Source: Aplidium turbinatum (Eukaryota; Chordata; Ascidiacea; Aplousobranchia; Polyclinidae). From it: a stretch of 64,000 bases of DNA. Under the pieces are notes generated by a model, which saw nothing but the letters and a program-made list of their open reading frames with translations, did not search any database and had not been told where the DNA came from. The stretch is from contig OU964935.1 in assembly GCA_918807975.1 (NCBI GenBank), positions 13,293,823 through 13,357,822 on the forward strand, given 5' to 3'. Every line of letters starts with the position of its first letter. Position 1 is the stretch's first letter. Positions 54,831 to 64,000 of this stretch are shown piece after piece. Both the position numbers and the translations under genes were made by a program.

Positions 54831-54955
54831 TACTTAATTTGTTGCGTAGTTTTGTGTTTCTATATGTAATAAACTTGAAGATGTCAAACTTGATCACGTT
54901 ACTCGGCTTCGTATGCCTATGGTTCAACAAGACAAACTCTCTACCGAAGCTCTAC

Positions 54956-55955
54956 CACCTAGTTAATGAAACTAAAATTGAAACCAATTCTTCTTCAGTG
55001 CCTGAAGTGTGTGTGCACAGGTCGTTGTCAGGAGAAAGGGCACGCCTCTCCCCTGCAGCGACGGCCCTGACAACACAATAATTTTTAGAGTTGCAAATTG
55101 CAATGCAATGAAATGCATGCAACAATTCCTTTGTTGTTTTGCTGCAATCGCGAGTGAATTTTACAATTAAAATGTAAGCGCACAGTTTCCTTTGAAGGGA
55201 AGCGAAAGAAATTGGCATGTGGTTTGTGAAAGTGTCGCAATACAAGGCCGCTTTCAAGTAAGCATTGCAGCAGAAAGAGAACTCTGATTGCAGCATCGTG
55301 CATTTTACCGCACTTTTCAAGATCAAGACTCTGGAGAGTGAGATTTTATTGCATATGCTTGGATTAGGGGCGTAGCAAGTTAAAAGTTGTTCCTGTTTAA
55401 AGTTAAAGAAAATTAGCCATGCAGTAAGTATGAAGTCGATAGGCTATGTATGACCGTCGAGAAAAGATGCAAGAACAATACAGTAGGCCTATAGTTCAGT
55501 GCTCTCGCTAAAGCGAGAAAGCTAGGGAGGAGGGGGGCACCTGCCTAAAGTGAGAGAGCACCAAAATGTTAACCTAATGAACATTAAGTCATAAAAAAAC
55601 GGTCACATAATAAACGTCTTAAGCTTTCGTGGGGCAACAATTTTATGAATGCCATCATTTTATGAGGTGGCGCAGACTGGACGACCTTTCGATTTTACAT
55701 CGGAAACATGGTCTTTCGCGCCACCTCACGATCAACTATTTTATTCTTGTGTTTTCTTTTTCTCTTTGAAAGTGTTAGTTTTTAGTAATTGTCGTAAAAA
55801 AAATAAAATCTCTCTCGTCAAAACATGAAACTTACTGTTTTAAGTGCATTAAATCTTTAGAAGAGTAGATTAACTAAAATTGCAAGAACTTGAGACGTTG
55901 ACCTTGAGACGTGCGGTTAAGCCACAAACTCAGTTTAAAAGACAAAATTAATCTG
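54956..55955. mobile_element. hAT-like 2.2-kb element, copy 3 (fragment)
   Basis: Matches copy 2 from about 8125 to 8690 in two pieces, 54956-55254 and 55693-55955, separated by about 440 bp of unrelated sequence. It lacks both ends. It is more diverged from copies 1 and 2 than they are from each other. Confidence 0.8.
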
Positions 55956-55979
55956 ACGACATGGATAGCCTATACAGCC

Positions 55980-56390
55980 GGTAGGCACTTTTACATCACC
56001 CACTCGTCGAAGAGTGCCTGCTTTTCAATGTGAAATTGCTTTGTGTTTTAGTCACAATTTCGACTTGTTACAGTGGCTACCATTAAGATCCTTCTTGCAC
56101 TCAGTTCAGTTGCAGAAGAAAAAATAGTATTAGCAGAGGGTGGGAATCGAACCCACGAAATCGAAATTACTACTCCTCTGCCCTAACCATTAGACAACGG
56201 TGGTTGTGGTGAAGCATTCAGTTAAATTTCTTTGTATCAAAATTTTTCGATCAGAATATCACGTGTCGAGTCACATGACTGAAATCAGCTGAATCCATAG
56301 ACATCTTATTATAACGGCTGAATCGCGAATGAACATGTCACGCATGATTGCGTACCTTTTCGACGAGTGGGTAATGTTAAAGTGCCTACC
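55980..56390. mobile_element. Mutator-like MITE, 411 bp, 9-bp duplication
   Basis: Inverted ends of about 31 bp (GGTAGGCACTTTTACATCAC ... and complement) are flanked by a perfect 9-bp duplication, TATACAGCC (55971-55979 and 56391-56399). Nine-base duplications with long ends are typical of Mutator-like elements. The interior carries a tRNA-derived sequence on the minus strand. Confidence 0.87.
56130..56205 (-). other. tRNA-derived sequence inside the Mutator-like MITE
   Basis: On the minus strand, TGTCTAATGGTTAGG resembles an A box and D-arm, and GTGGGTTCGATTCCCAC is a perfect T-arm with B box. The anticodon arm does not fold and the acceptor ends do not pair, so it is not a tRNA gene. The A-arm is closest to tRNA-Glu/Asp types. 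Confidence 0.65.
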
Positions 56391-56537
56391 TATACAGCCA
56401 CTGTTGTCTAGTTATTGCTGAAAATCTCAGTTCAAACTGTTGTTGAATCCATGTGGGCCTGATAAATATATTTTTTTGTGCCGCAAGAAAGGTTTGTTTA
56501 ATTTTGATCGTTTGTTTAATTGAGTCACAGACAGATG

Positions 56538-56629
56538 CAACCTATTTCGTCTCGTGAACACATCGTACCCCCATGTCGTACCCTGAAATCGGGGTAGGCT
56601 ACGAAGTGTTCTGATGACGAAATAGGTTG
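56538..56629. repeat. Hairpin with ~30-bp arms
   Basis: CAACCTATTTCGTC(T/A)... is repeated inverted at ...GACGAAATAGGTTG, around a GC-rich centre with TACCCC/GGGGTA. No clear duplication was found. Probably a MITE. Confidence 0.65.
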
Positions 56630-56746
56630 AATCCTTGGCTTAAACATTGCTAACCCTGACGTCATTGCATAGCACGAACAATTGTTTGCGAAAATATAAT
56701 TTCCTGCGCATTCTAGCGCGCATCTACAAAATGTTAATACTATATC

Positions 56747-57835
56747 CAGGGCTGGATTTCAGCCGGAGCGGTCCGGAGCGCCGCTCCGGAAGCTCGATCA
56801 AAAAATTGACTTCTCCGGAACGGCGTTCCGGAAGCTCAAATATTTTATACTCTTATTATGCTTTGCCCTGTTCAGTAAAAGTATATCCATAATTCTTGAT
56901 GAGTCGAACACGTTAAATGGGGTATTCACTCTGATAATATATCTTCGTACCAGTCTTGACGGAAGCGAACCTGTGAATGTATTTGTAGGTCTTGTTGAGC
57001 TTGCTATTCTTACAGCGAATGGCATCTATGATTCCCTGAAGAGCTGCCTAAAATCGTATGGCATGTCTACAACATTTTTATCTTCTTGTTTGATTGGTGT
57101 TGTATGTGATGGCGCGGCTGTGATAATAGGTCGCAAAAATGGTGTAGCAAAATTGCTTCGTGATGAATTTCCAGACATTGTAGTGTGGTATTGTGCAACC
57201 ATAGATTGGAACTATCGGTTCGTCATGCTGTAAAATCAGTCAGTAATTTGAATCGACTTCGATCTTTTATGGACAAACGCTATAGCCTTTACCACGCTTC
57301 TCCCAACAATAGCAGGGAATTGGGTAAATGTGCAGCGGCTGTTGAAGTGCAGTTGTTGAAAATCGGAAGGGTAGGCCTACTAGACACACGTTGGGTAGCC
57401 TCGAGTTTCCGCACAGTTAGTGCCGTCTGGAATGATATCCCAGCACTTGTCGAATTTTTCAAAAAGGGGGCTATTAGCGACACAAGAGATTCTCGGGAAC
57501 GTGCGAAATATCAAGGACTCTTGTCGAAGATAACATCCACCGATTTCTTGTTGGACTTGGCTTTGATGTACGAATACTCGCAAGAATTATCCGAAATAGC
57601 CTAAGCCTTGAATTGTAAAACAGAGCATGTAGGCTACTATGTGAGATGCAGATAACAAAATTAATAATCTTGCAAAATTATTTGAAACACGAAGGAACGA
57701 ACCCGGACGACATTATGGCATTGCTAAGCATGCTAAAGAAAACTTAGAGTTCAAAGGTGTAGAATTACATGTAAACAATTGCAGAAATAGCGCGCTAATC
57801 AATCCCCGCATCTTCTACACTGTAAATCAAAAAGT
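56747..57835 (+). mobile_element. hAT transposon fragment with left terminus
   Basis: It starts CAGGGCTGGATTT, a hAT-type end, followed by CCGGAGC/GCTCCGG palindromic motifs up to about 56835. The transposase remnant runs from about 56930 to 57835. No right end was found before the BEL/Pao fossil, so the 3' end is lost. Confidence 0.75.
56973..57604 (+). pseudogene. hAT transposase remnant (DUF4371/ZNF862-like group)
   Basis: Two overlapping frames: the first includes VCDGAAVIIGRKNGVAKLLR, the second HRLELSVRHAVKSVSNLNRL, DTRWVASSFRTVSAVW and LDLALMYEYSQELSE. These are consecutive blocks of the hAT RNase H-like transposase: the catalytic-Asp D-G-A segment, then C-x-x-H-R-L-E-L and the R-W region. 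A frameshift near 57215 separates them and a stop ends the second. Weak similarity continues to about 57830 (AKHAKENLEFKGVELHVNN). The final dimerisation domain is not seen. Confidence 0.8.
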
Positions 57836-57885
57836 GTAGTTTTAACCACTTTTAGGGGTGGTCTAAAAATTCCACTTCTACTTTT

Positions 57886-59881
57886 TCATTTGCTAGAGTT
57901 GGCTTGAGTTGGCTTGGTAGGTATCTTGTCAACGACGATCACATCTGTCAGTTCTTGCACTTCGCCGCCAACTATTGGTAGAACTTTCAACGATACAGTT
58001 GAAGAATTAAAGAAATATGGTCCACTCGAAGACAATGTTTGCACCTGGAAGTCACCAGATGGCTCAGGTTTCAGTTCAAGCATCTCTACAAGTTTTCGTT
58101 CACAAAAGGTGCGGTTTGAACCAGAATCTAGGAGAGCATAGGTATGTATTACCTTTCCTTCTCCTGTCACACGCACGGGAACGATGTCCAAGTAAGTTGC
58201 CGAGTTGCTTGTTCTGGAATGGAAGGTTTCCACAACTTCATTTGTGCTCCTTTCTAATGGTCTTCTTCCGGGATCATCTGGCTGGCTATCATTTCTTCTA
58301 TTAGCCATGGGGTTAGGGTGTCGTCTCTGGACGTGTTCTCCAGTTGTGACCAGGTACCGATGTAACAGAGAATGATGTGATGAGCTTCCGCATTCAGTGC
58401 ATTTACCTCGGCTTCTGCAGTCGGCACGTATGTGATCTGGTCCAAGACAGTTTAAGCACAATTTGTTCTTCCTTACAAATTGCTCCCGTTCAGTGACGGA
58501 TTTGGCTTTGAACTCTTTGCAGTGTTGTAAATAATGTGTATTATCGCACAGGATACATTGTATGAGTCGCTTGTTGCCAATTCGGAGCTGTCCGGATTTT
58601 TCAGTAGGTTTTGTCACTACGTTAAACAGTGAAGCCTTTTGTTTCCCTTTGGTGTCAGGCTTGTTAAGTTTGTCGACATTTGATGAAAAGAGTTTCACGC
58701 CATAGATTGAATTGGCAATCCTAGATTCGTTCGTTATGAAGTCAGCAAAGTGTTGGAACCCAGCCACTTTTCCAGTGTCGTCATTGATTTTCAGAGCTTC
58801 AATTACCCACTTTTCTTTCAAAGACACTGGCAGCTTATCCGCAAGCCAGGTGATAAACTGCACGGTATCCAAGTTCGAAGCTTCGGTGTTAGAGCTCAAT
58901 GATGAACAACATCTTTTTAACAGGACCGACAACTTCTCCAATTGTTCGGGTTTGTGGTGAGAAATTCTGGTAACAGCTCTCAAGCGTTCCTCGCAAGCAT
59001 GCGCAATAACGTGCTGTTGGCCATACCTCCGTTTCAATTCTTCCCACGCTTCATCATAGCAGTTGTGACCTTCGCTGCTATAGGCAAGGTGCCTTATTTG
59101 TTCACAGACTGCATCACAGCAGTGCTGCATGAGATAAGACATCTTCCTGTCGGGTGTCAACCAATCAGAAATATGAGACTTAAAATGGTGCCAGAAAGCC
59201 CAGAAATCGAGCGGGTCACCAAAAAATTTCTTAACATCTGGTTTAGGTAGAAGTCGTTCTGAAAGATCAGGTTGTCGGCTAGTATAATAACAAGGGTAAT
59301 TTACCGTTTGGTCTGGCATTCTTGCAGATGTTGCAGTTGGTTCTTGTTTGTGCCGCTCATCACCGTGACGCAGAGGTTCCAGGTGTGTGTCTTTGTGAGT
59401 GAAGGTTTGCTGTGGCAATCGTACGGGTGTCATTGATCCAATATTGATAACCGAAGAAGAATCATCTTGCCAGAGTGCGGCTTCAGTTTCGGCAGCTTTA
59501 ATTTGACGCAGGTCTTCAGCTTCGGCTCTCTCACGTTCAAAGCGAACTCAATCCTGCTCCATGCGAACTAGTTGTTCTTCCTCTCGTCGCCTGGCATCAT
59601 TTTGCTCTTTTGTCAAACGAGCTAGTTCCACTTTGGCATGTGCTTCACGTTGACGCAAACTATACATTGTCATCGTCAGGGACATCGACACAAGGTGCCA
59701 TTAAAAAGGCATAATTTTTGTCAATTTCTAACAGGATAGTCTGTACTTCTGTGAGGTTTTCGCGTTTGCTCATCAGCTGTTCACCACGCTTGTAGCTGTC
59801 TCTCAAAGTATCAGCTGCTTGTTGAATAGCTTCGGCTTTGGAATCCATAGCTGTGTATGCAAATCCGCTTCGTAACAGCAT
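57886..59881 (-). mobile_element. BEL/Pao LTR-retroelement fossil (gag-protease part)
   Basis: A partial BEL/Pao-family element on the minus strand. The recognisable parts, in order, are a short coiled N-terminal region, a DUF1759-type gag region, zinc-knuckle cysteine motifs and the beginning of an aspartic-protease-like region. Reverse transcriptase, RNase H and integrase are absent and no pair of LTRs was identified, so this is an incomplete, broken copy. The gag part is well preserved, suggesting moderate to young age. It adjoins the hAT fragment on its left. Confidence 0.85.
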
Positions 59882-60955
59882 AAGCTAACTTCAGCAAATG
59901 AGAGATGTCACGTAACACTGATGGGAACTTGGTAAGTAAACGCAAATTTGATCGTCAGGTTGGTGAAGATCAGCAGTTTGGTTCAATTGACGAAATCAGC
60001 TTCAGTTCAAAGATGGTTAAGCTTTGATGTCAAATTTGAAAAACGATGTTGTGTGCAACACGAACACAACAGGTGCGGTAGTTAATTGCGCCGGTGACGT
60101 CACGATTTTCCTAATCCACCTGGCAGGACTGAGCACTGTTAAAGCACGCCAACTTGAAGAAATCACTCTGTTTCCAATGACTGCTTCGCAGCAATGAAGT
60201 TTATACGGTTTTTCTGTCAAGAAATAACACAACATAAGACACTAGTCACAATTCAGCAAGCATAACAATCGAACTGATAAACGTACCAAATTTGTTGACT
60301 AACAGTTTTCAATCCACTGTACGGTACACAAGTTCCACAGGTTGGCCAATGACGCACTGAATAAATAAATTCGCGATGTTCTTTCACAATTTATTTACAC
60401 AATTATTACGTAGGCTACCGTACAACCATAACGCTAGACCAATATTAAAAACAAAGAAACGTGGCAGTTCACATAGCCTAGTTAAGATCGGTTTACAAGA
60501 ATTAATTTCCATTAGGCTGACAAATTATTGGTCAATAATTCAGTAGTAAACATGAATCCACAATTCACGACACAAATCAATCAATCATACAATTCAGAAT
60601 AATAAACGTACCGGTAGTATTGTGGTTATATATTTTATTTAGCGTAACTTATAAAAGTGTGGTAGCAATTTATTTATATTTTATTTAATGGTTGTTGTTT
60701 GTTTATAAATTGAATTAAGATGAAGGCTGTCTAACTGCCTGATGAAATTTCTATCCATCTAATTTGGCTATCTGACTCCATGAACTAATTTCCACACAAT
60801 TGTTATTCGAATTATAATTTTAAGTTATCAGAAGGTGTTCGTATAATGTTGTAGGTCTATAACACAATTTGAATTTAAACAGTACAGAATAATGAAATTG
60901 CAGAACAGTAAAGCATTATTACATTTTAATTAAACAATCAATTTAATGTTTTTCT
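59882..60955. other. Intergenic stretch, no gene seen
   Basis: It may include leader sequence of the BEL/Pao fossil at its left edge, but no LTR was recognised. The rest is AT-rich without identified features. Confidence 0.4.
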
Positions 60956-60957
60956 GA

Positions 60958-61170
60958 GAGCTGAACTGGTCTAACTGAGCTCGTTTGATGTGAGCTGGTC
61001 CGATTTGATAGAGCTCTTTGTCTAATTGAGCTGGTTTGATGTGATAGAGCTCGTCCGATTTTATAGAGCTGGTTTGATGTGATAGAGCTGGTTTGATGTG
61101 ATAGAGCTGGTTTGATGTGATAGAGCTGGTTTGATGTGATAGAGCTGGTTTGATGTGATAGAGCTCTCGT
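60958..61170. repeat. 19-bp minisatellite, about 10 copies
   Basis: The unit GAGCTGGTTTGATGTGATA is repeated head to tail; the last five or six copies are almost identical and the left ones more varied (GAGCTCGTCCGATTT type). No coding role is evident. Confidence 0.9.
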
Positions 61171-61908
61171 CAAAGGACGAACAAACCATTTTATTGTGTG
61201 CGCCCTTTTTTCTATTTTCTTTGGGAGCAATTGCATGGAAAATTACAGAAACTTTAGTAAAAGGCAGGAAAACTTATATGTTGAAATAATGGATCGCTAC
61301 AGTATGACCGGATCAGTAATGCCAAATGATGCACTTGCACGCGAAGGATTCTATAGTGATTGACTCTGCAATATTTAAGTTTGAAGTATTAGCCTAACAA
61401 CAATTTACGCACACCAGAGATGCGTTACGTTTGTTCACGGTAGAAAGTCAACATTCAGCTACAAAACATTATTACATCACAAGTAAGGCTCACCAGTAAG
61501 TTGAACTTTGAGAGATGGCAAGCTGCAAATATGGAATTCAGCCTACACGCAAATAAGTATTACCATAGCAATTGTCAAACTTAAGTGCTGTAGAAATACA
61601 TAACAGAAAAGCAGCTAACAAAGCATAAACATCAATCAATCCACTTTCAGTCACAAACTACAGTAGCTAACAAGTTCGGCTAGCTGGCAAACTAGCAGCA
61701 AAAACGAAAACGTCTCGAAAGTTCGACGACAATCTCGTGGTGAGTGTTGCCATCTGCAAATCAGCGATACGACGCTAGGTGGCGAATACACAAATCAACG
61801 GGAGTAATGCAGTAAAACGAAAGGTAGGCGTATCAAGGACCTGTTGAAAATCTAACATAAAGTTTGTAATATTGTTAAAGGGGCAATGTATCTCAGTAAT
61901 GTATCTCA
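61171..61908. other. Intergenic stretch with short ATCTCAATGT repeats
   Basis: No gene seen. The right edge (61885-61930) repeats TATCTCAATG several times directly before the LINE fragment. Confidence 0.45.
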
Positions 61909-62334
61909 ATGTATCTCAATATCTCAATGTATGCTTTTGCACGATCAATAATACAATATGGCATTTTATGTTGGGGTTCAAGCACACAAAAACTGCTCAA
62001 GAAAATTTCGACAATGCAAAATCGAATCATTCGCACAATAACCTTTAGCAACAGAAGAGCAAAACTTTCACTACTGTACCAAGATCTCGACATACTTCCC
62101 ATCACTAACTTGTATCAATTAGAAATTTCTAAATTTCATTGCCATGGCACGAGAGCTTCTCAAAAAAATAACTTTCACTTACGTAGTGTCAGCTCAAGAA
62201 AAGGCCAAGGCAGTTTGAAATTCTTAGGCCCAAAAATATGGAATGATTTACCTTCAGAAGTAGTAGGGGCTACGAGTATAAAAACTTTCACAAAAAAACT
62301 TAAAATTTATTATATGAAAAAACTTTGTCTGTGA
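61909..62334 (+). mobile_element. LINE C-terminal fragment (plus strand)
   Basis: The frame reads ARSIIQYGILCWGSSTQKLL, then KISTMQNRIIRTITFSNRRA, LPITNLYQLEISKF and LGPKIWNDLPSEV. This is the standard C-terminal tail of CR1/L2/Jockey-group LINEs: Y-G-x-x-x-W-G, Q-N-R-x-x-R-x-I, then P-x-x-W-N-x-L-P. Reverse transcriptase is missing, so it is strongly 5'-truncated. The stop at 62332 looks native. Confidence 0.85.
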
Positions 62335-62880
62335 CTATTTTTGCTGCCACAACATTGACGAGTGTTATCGCAAATTTTTCGGATTGAACAATAGTTGATA
62401 GGCCTACTACGTAGACCTAGGCCTACTACTCACGAATTGGTGCTAAGTACTATTTATTAACGGCTGTCATCTTATTAACTGTATTCAAGTCGGCCTATAA
62501 ACTGACTGTTTTTGTTAAGGTTTAAAGTTATATACTATGATTAGGCCTACTTTTAGTGTTCATGCTTCGTCTTTTATGCTAGCAGTTAGAAGTTGTTGTT
62601 TATGCATAGTTTTTTTGTTTGTTTTTTTTTTTTTCTCATAACTTACTACTTTTGTAGGGCATGATATTTGAATTAAAACCACAGGAATTCACTTGACTGT
62701 CGCAGCAGTAAACAACTTTTTGTGTTCATTTTTTACGGAACTTAAGCTTATCCTGTTTTAACGCATATCTTGGTTTCAACGTAATGCCGATGTTTGACAT
62801 TTGTCACATTAAAAACACGGGAAGCAGCTGACTCGATGACTAATATAGTCTTTCGCTGCTTCCTGTCTGTTGTAGATTCT
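62335..62880. other. Probable LINE 3' UTR and spacer
   Basis: No coding sequence. A T-rich run lies at 62609-62633. It separates two LINE fragments that face each other. Confidence 0.45.
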
Positions 62881-64000
62881 AGTTATGGTGCTATTTTATT
62901 TGCATTGTCTATATTTTGTACCGTATACTTTTCTCGCAACAGACAAAATAAAAGGTTTCTCTCTCTTTCTCTCAGCTTAAATGCTATGCTGCAGACCTTT
63001 GCAAGCTGCTTTCTAAGATTAATAATATGACTATCCCATGTCAATCGCTCATCCAAAGTTACACCTAGATAGTTTATACATTTCTTCCTTTCGATGGATC
63101 GGCCACTGATGGACAGACTAAAATTTTCTGCTGCACTTTTTTGTTGCAGAGGATCATATAAGTAGTTTTACTATAATTTAATGAAAGTTTATTCGATTTC
63201 ATCCACACATCAATCTTTCCTATTTCTCCATTGACATTTTTTTGGAGAGATGACAGGCATTTATCTGACATATGAAAGTTTAAGTCATCAGCAAAAAGTG
63301 TAGTTGAAAAAGAAGATGCATTTGGAAGATCATTCACATAAAGAAGAAAAAGCAAGGGACCAAGGATTGACCCCTGTGGGACACCACATTTATCAACATT
63401 GAACTTAGTATTTTTACCGTTAATTTTTGTACTTTGCATTTTATTTGTTAGATAAGATGTTAAAACGTTTAAAAACTTGCCACGAAAGCCATAATGGTGA
63501 AGTTTTTTTTAAAAGTATGCCATGATCAACTGTATCGAAAGCTTTACTTAAATCAACAAAAACCGAGCATGTGTATTTGTGATCATTCAAGTTAGAAAGT
63601 AAGTCATCATAAATTTTTGTCAATGCTAAGCTTGTTGAGTCATTTTCACGAAAACCATGTTGAGCTGGGGTTAAAATATTATATTTTTCAATATAATTCA
63701 TCATCCGTTTATATAAAAAAAATTCGAAAATTTTGGCAAAAGTTGGCAATAAAGAAATTGGTGGCAAATCTGTAAAGTGTAAAGGTGAACTACTTTTGAT
63801 ACAGGTATTATCAGACTCTTTTTGAGTACATCAGGAAAGATTTCTTGCAAAACACATTCATTGAGTACTTTTGTTAAAAAAGGGCATATAATTACATTAG
63901 CCATTTTGATAAATTTAAAAGGTATTTCAAAAATGCCTGAAGCTTTATTTGCTTTGAGGTTCCTTATAGCATCAGATACTTCTATCTCATTTATACCAGA
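62881..64000 (-). mobile_element. LINE reverse transcriptase fragment (minus strand, continues off the window)
   Basis: Several minus-strand frames together cover a CR1/L2/Jockey-type reverse transcriptase. Upstream: SLIIPVSK, PPISLLPTFAKIFEFFLYKR, QHGFRENDSTSLALTKIYDD and CSVFVDLSKAFDTVDH (63441-63904). Then GVPQGSILGPLLFLLYVNDL and LFADDLNFHMS (63074-63439). Then, in another frame, CINYLGVTLDERLTWDSHI (about 63000-63070). At least three frameshifts separate these blocks, so the copy is dead. Its N-terminal endonuclease would lie beyond 64000. Confidence 0.87.

Larger units (their letters stand above)
53970..54955 (+). mobile_element. Penelope-like element (PLE), 3' fragment
   Basis: It begins in the linker after the reverse transcriptase (TKKLKNILHLNGYPSYFFGK at about 54011-54070) and continues through a GIY-YIG endonuclease into a 3' region. 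The tail (54790-54955) contains a diverged hammerhead-like motif and ends CTCTCTACCGAAGCTCT. Reverse transcriptase is missing and the frame is interrupted between linker and endonuclease. The tail abuts the third 2.2-kb element copy directly. Confidence 0.85.

Noticed and set aside
56130-56205. A functional tRNA gene on the minus strand
   Set aside because: The T-arm is perfect, but no anticodon stem forms and the acceptor strands do not pair; it lies inside a MITE.

Overview
This is eukaryotic, AT-rich, intron-rich and transposon-rich DNA. The best-resolved host gene is a minus-strand DCBLD-type receptor with CUB, LCCL and discoidin (FA58C) domains and one membrane span. A second host trace is a tandemly repeated exon resembling the MG1/MG2 boundary of complement C3/alpha-2-macroglobulin proteins. 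Domain content, multi-kilobase introns and frequent short palindromes fit an invertebrate deuterostome, possibly a tunicate. That is inference from gene content, not a species call.

Layout. 1-5.8 kb: end of a hAT-like element carrying two younger insertions (a 493-bp MITE and a tRNA-derived SINE), then a 5'-truncated LINE. 5.85-12.14 kb: a tandem array of an ~843-bp unit, each copy with a TEP-like exon or exon remnant; it is broken up by a 796-bp hAT deletion derivative and a 2.2-kb hAT-like element. 12.8-14.0 kb: LINE scraps and a possible terminal exon of an unidentified plus-strand gene. 16.6-17.9 kb: a hAT-like element and two hairpin inserts related to the tail of a Penelope-like element (PLE). 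17.88-53.53 kb: the DCBLD-like gene in 19 inferred exons (2,802 nt, 933 aa, phases all consistent), whose introns hold most of the other mobile DNA. 53.9-64 kb: PLE endonuclease fragment and tail, a third copy of the 2.2-kb element, a Mutator-like MITE with pol III boxes, a hAT transposase remnant, a BEL/Pao gag-protease fossil, a minisatellite and two LINE fragments facing each other.

The most unusual region is 27.95-31.19 kb. A small fold-back element with a 7-bp target duplication is split by a GC-rich insertion with its own 12-bp duplication. The insertion encodes the C-terminal zinc finger and restriction-like endonuclease of an R2/NeSL-type LINE. It also carries three identical 48-nt sequences with the complete conserved core of a type I hammerhead ribozyme. 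Two in the same direction bound a 2,429-nt unit; the third lies in an inverted piece that joins the unit's 3' end to its 5' start, as a circular or tandem template would.

A second theme is a set of short hairpin inserts with long direct target duplications and a shared CTCTCYACC-type 3' end, also seen in the tail of the PLE at 54.8-54.95 kb. They look like PLE-driven non-autonomous retro-inserts, some with hammerhead-like motifs. Exon boundaries, domains and repeats were all read by eye; no database search or folding was run.
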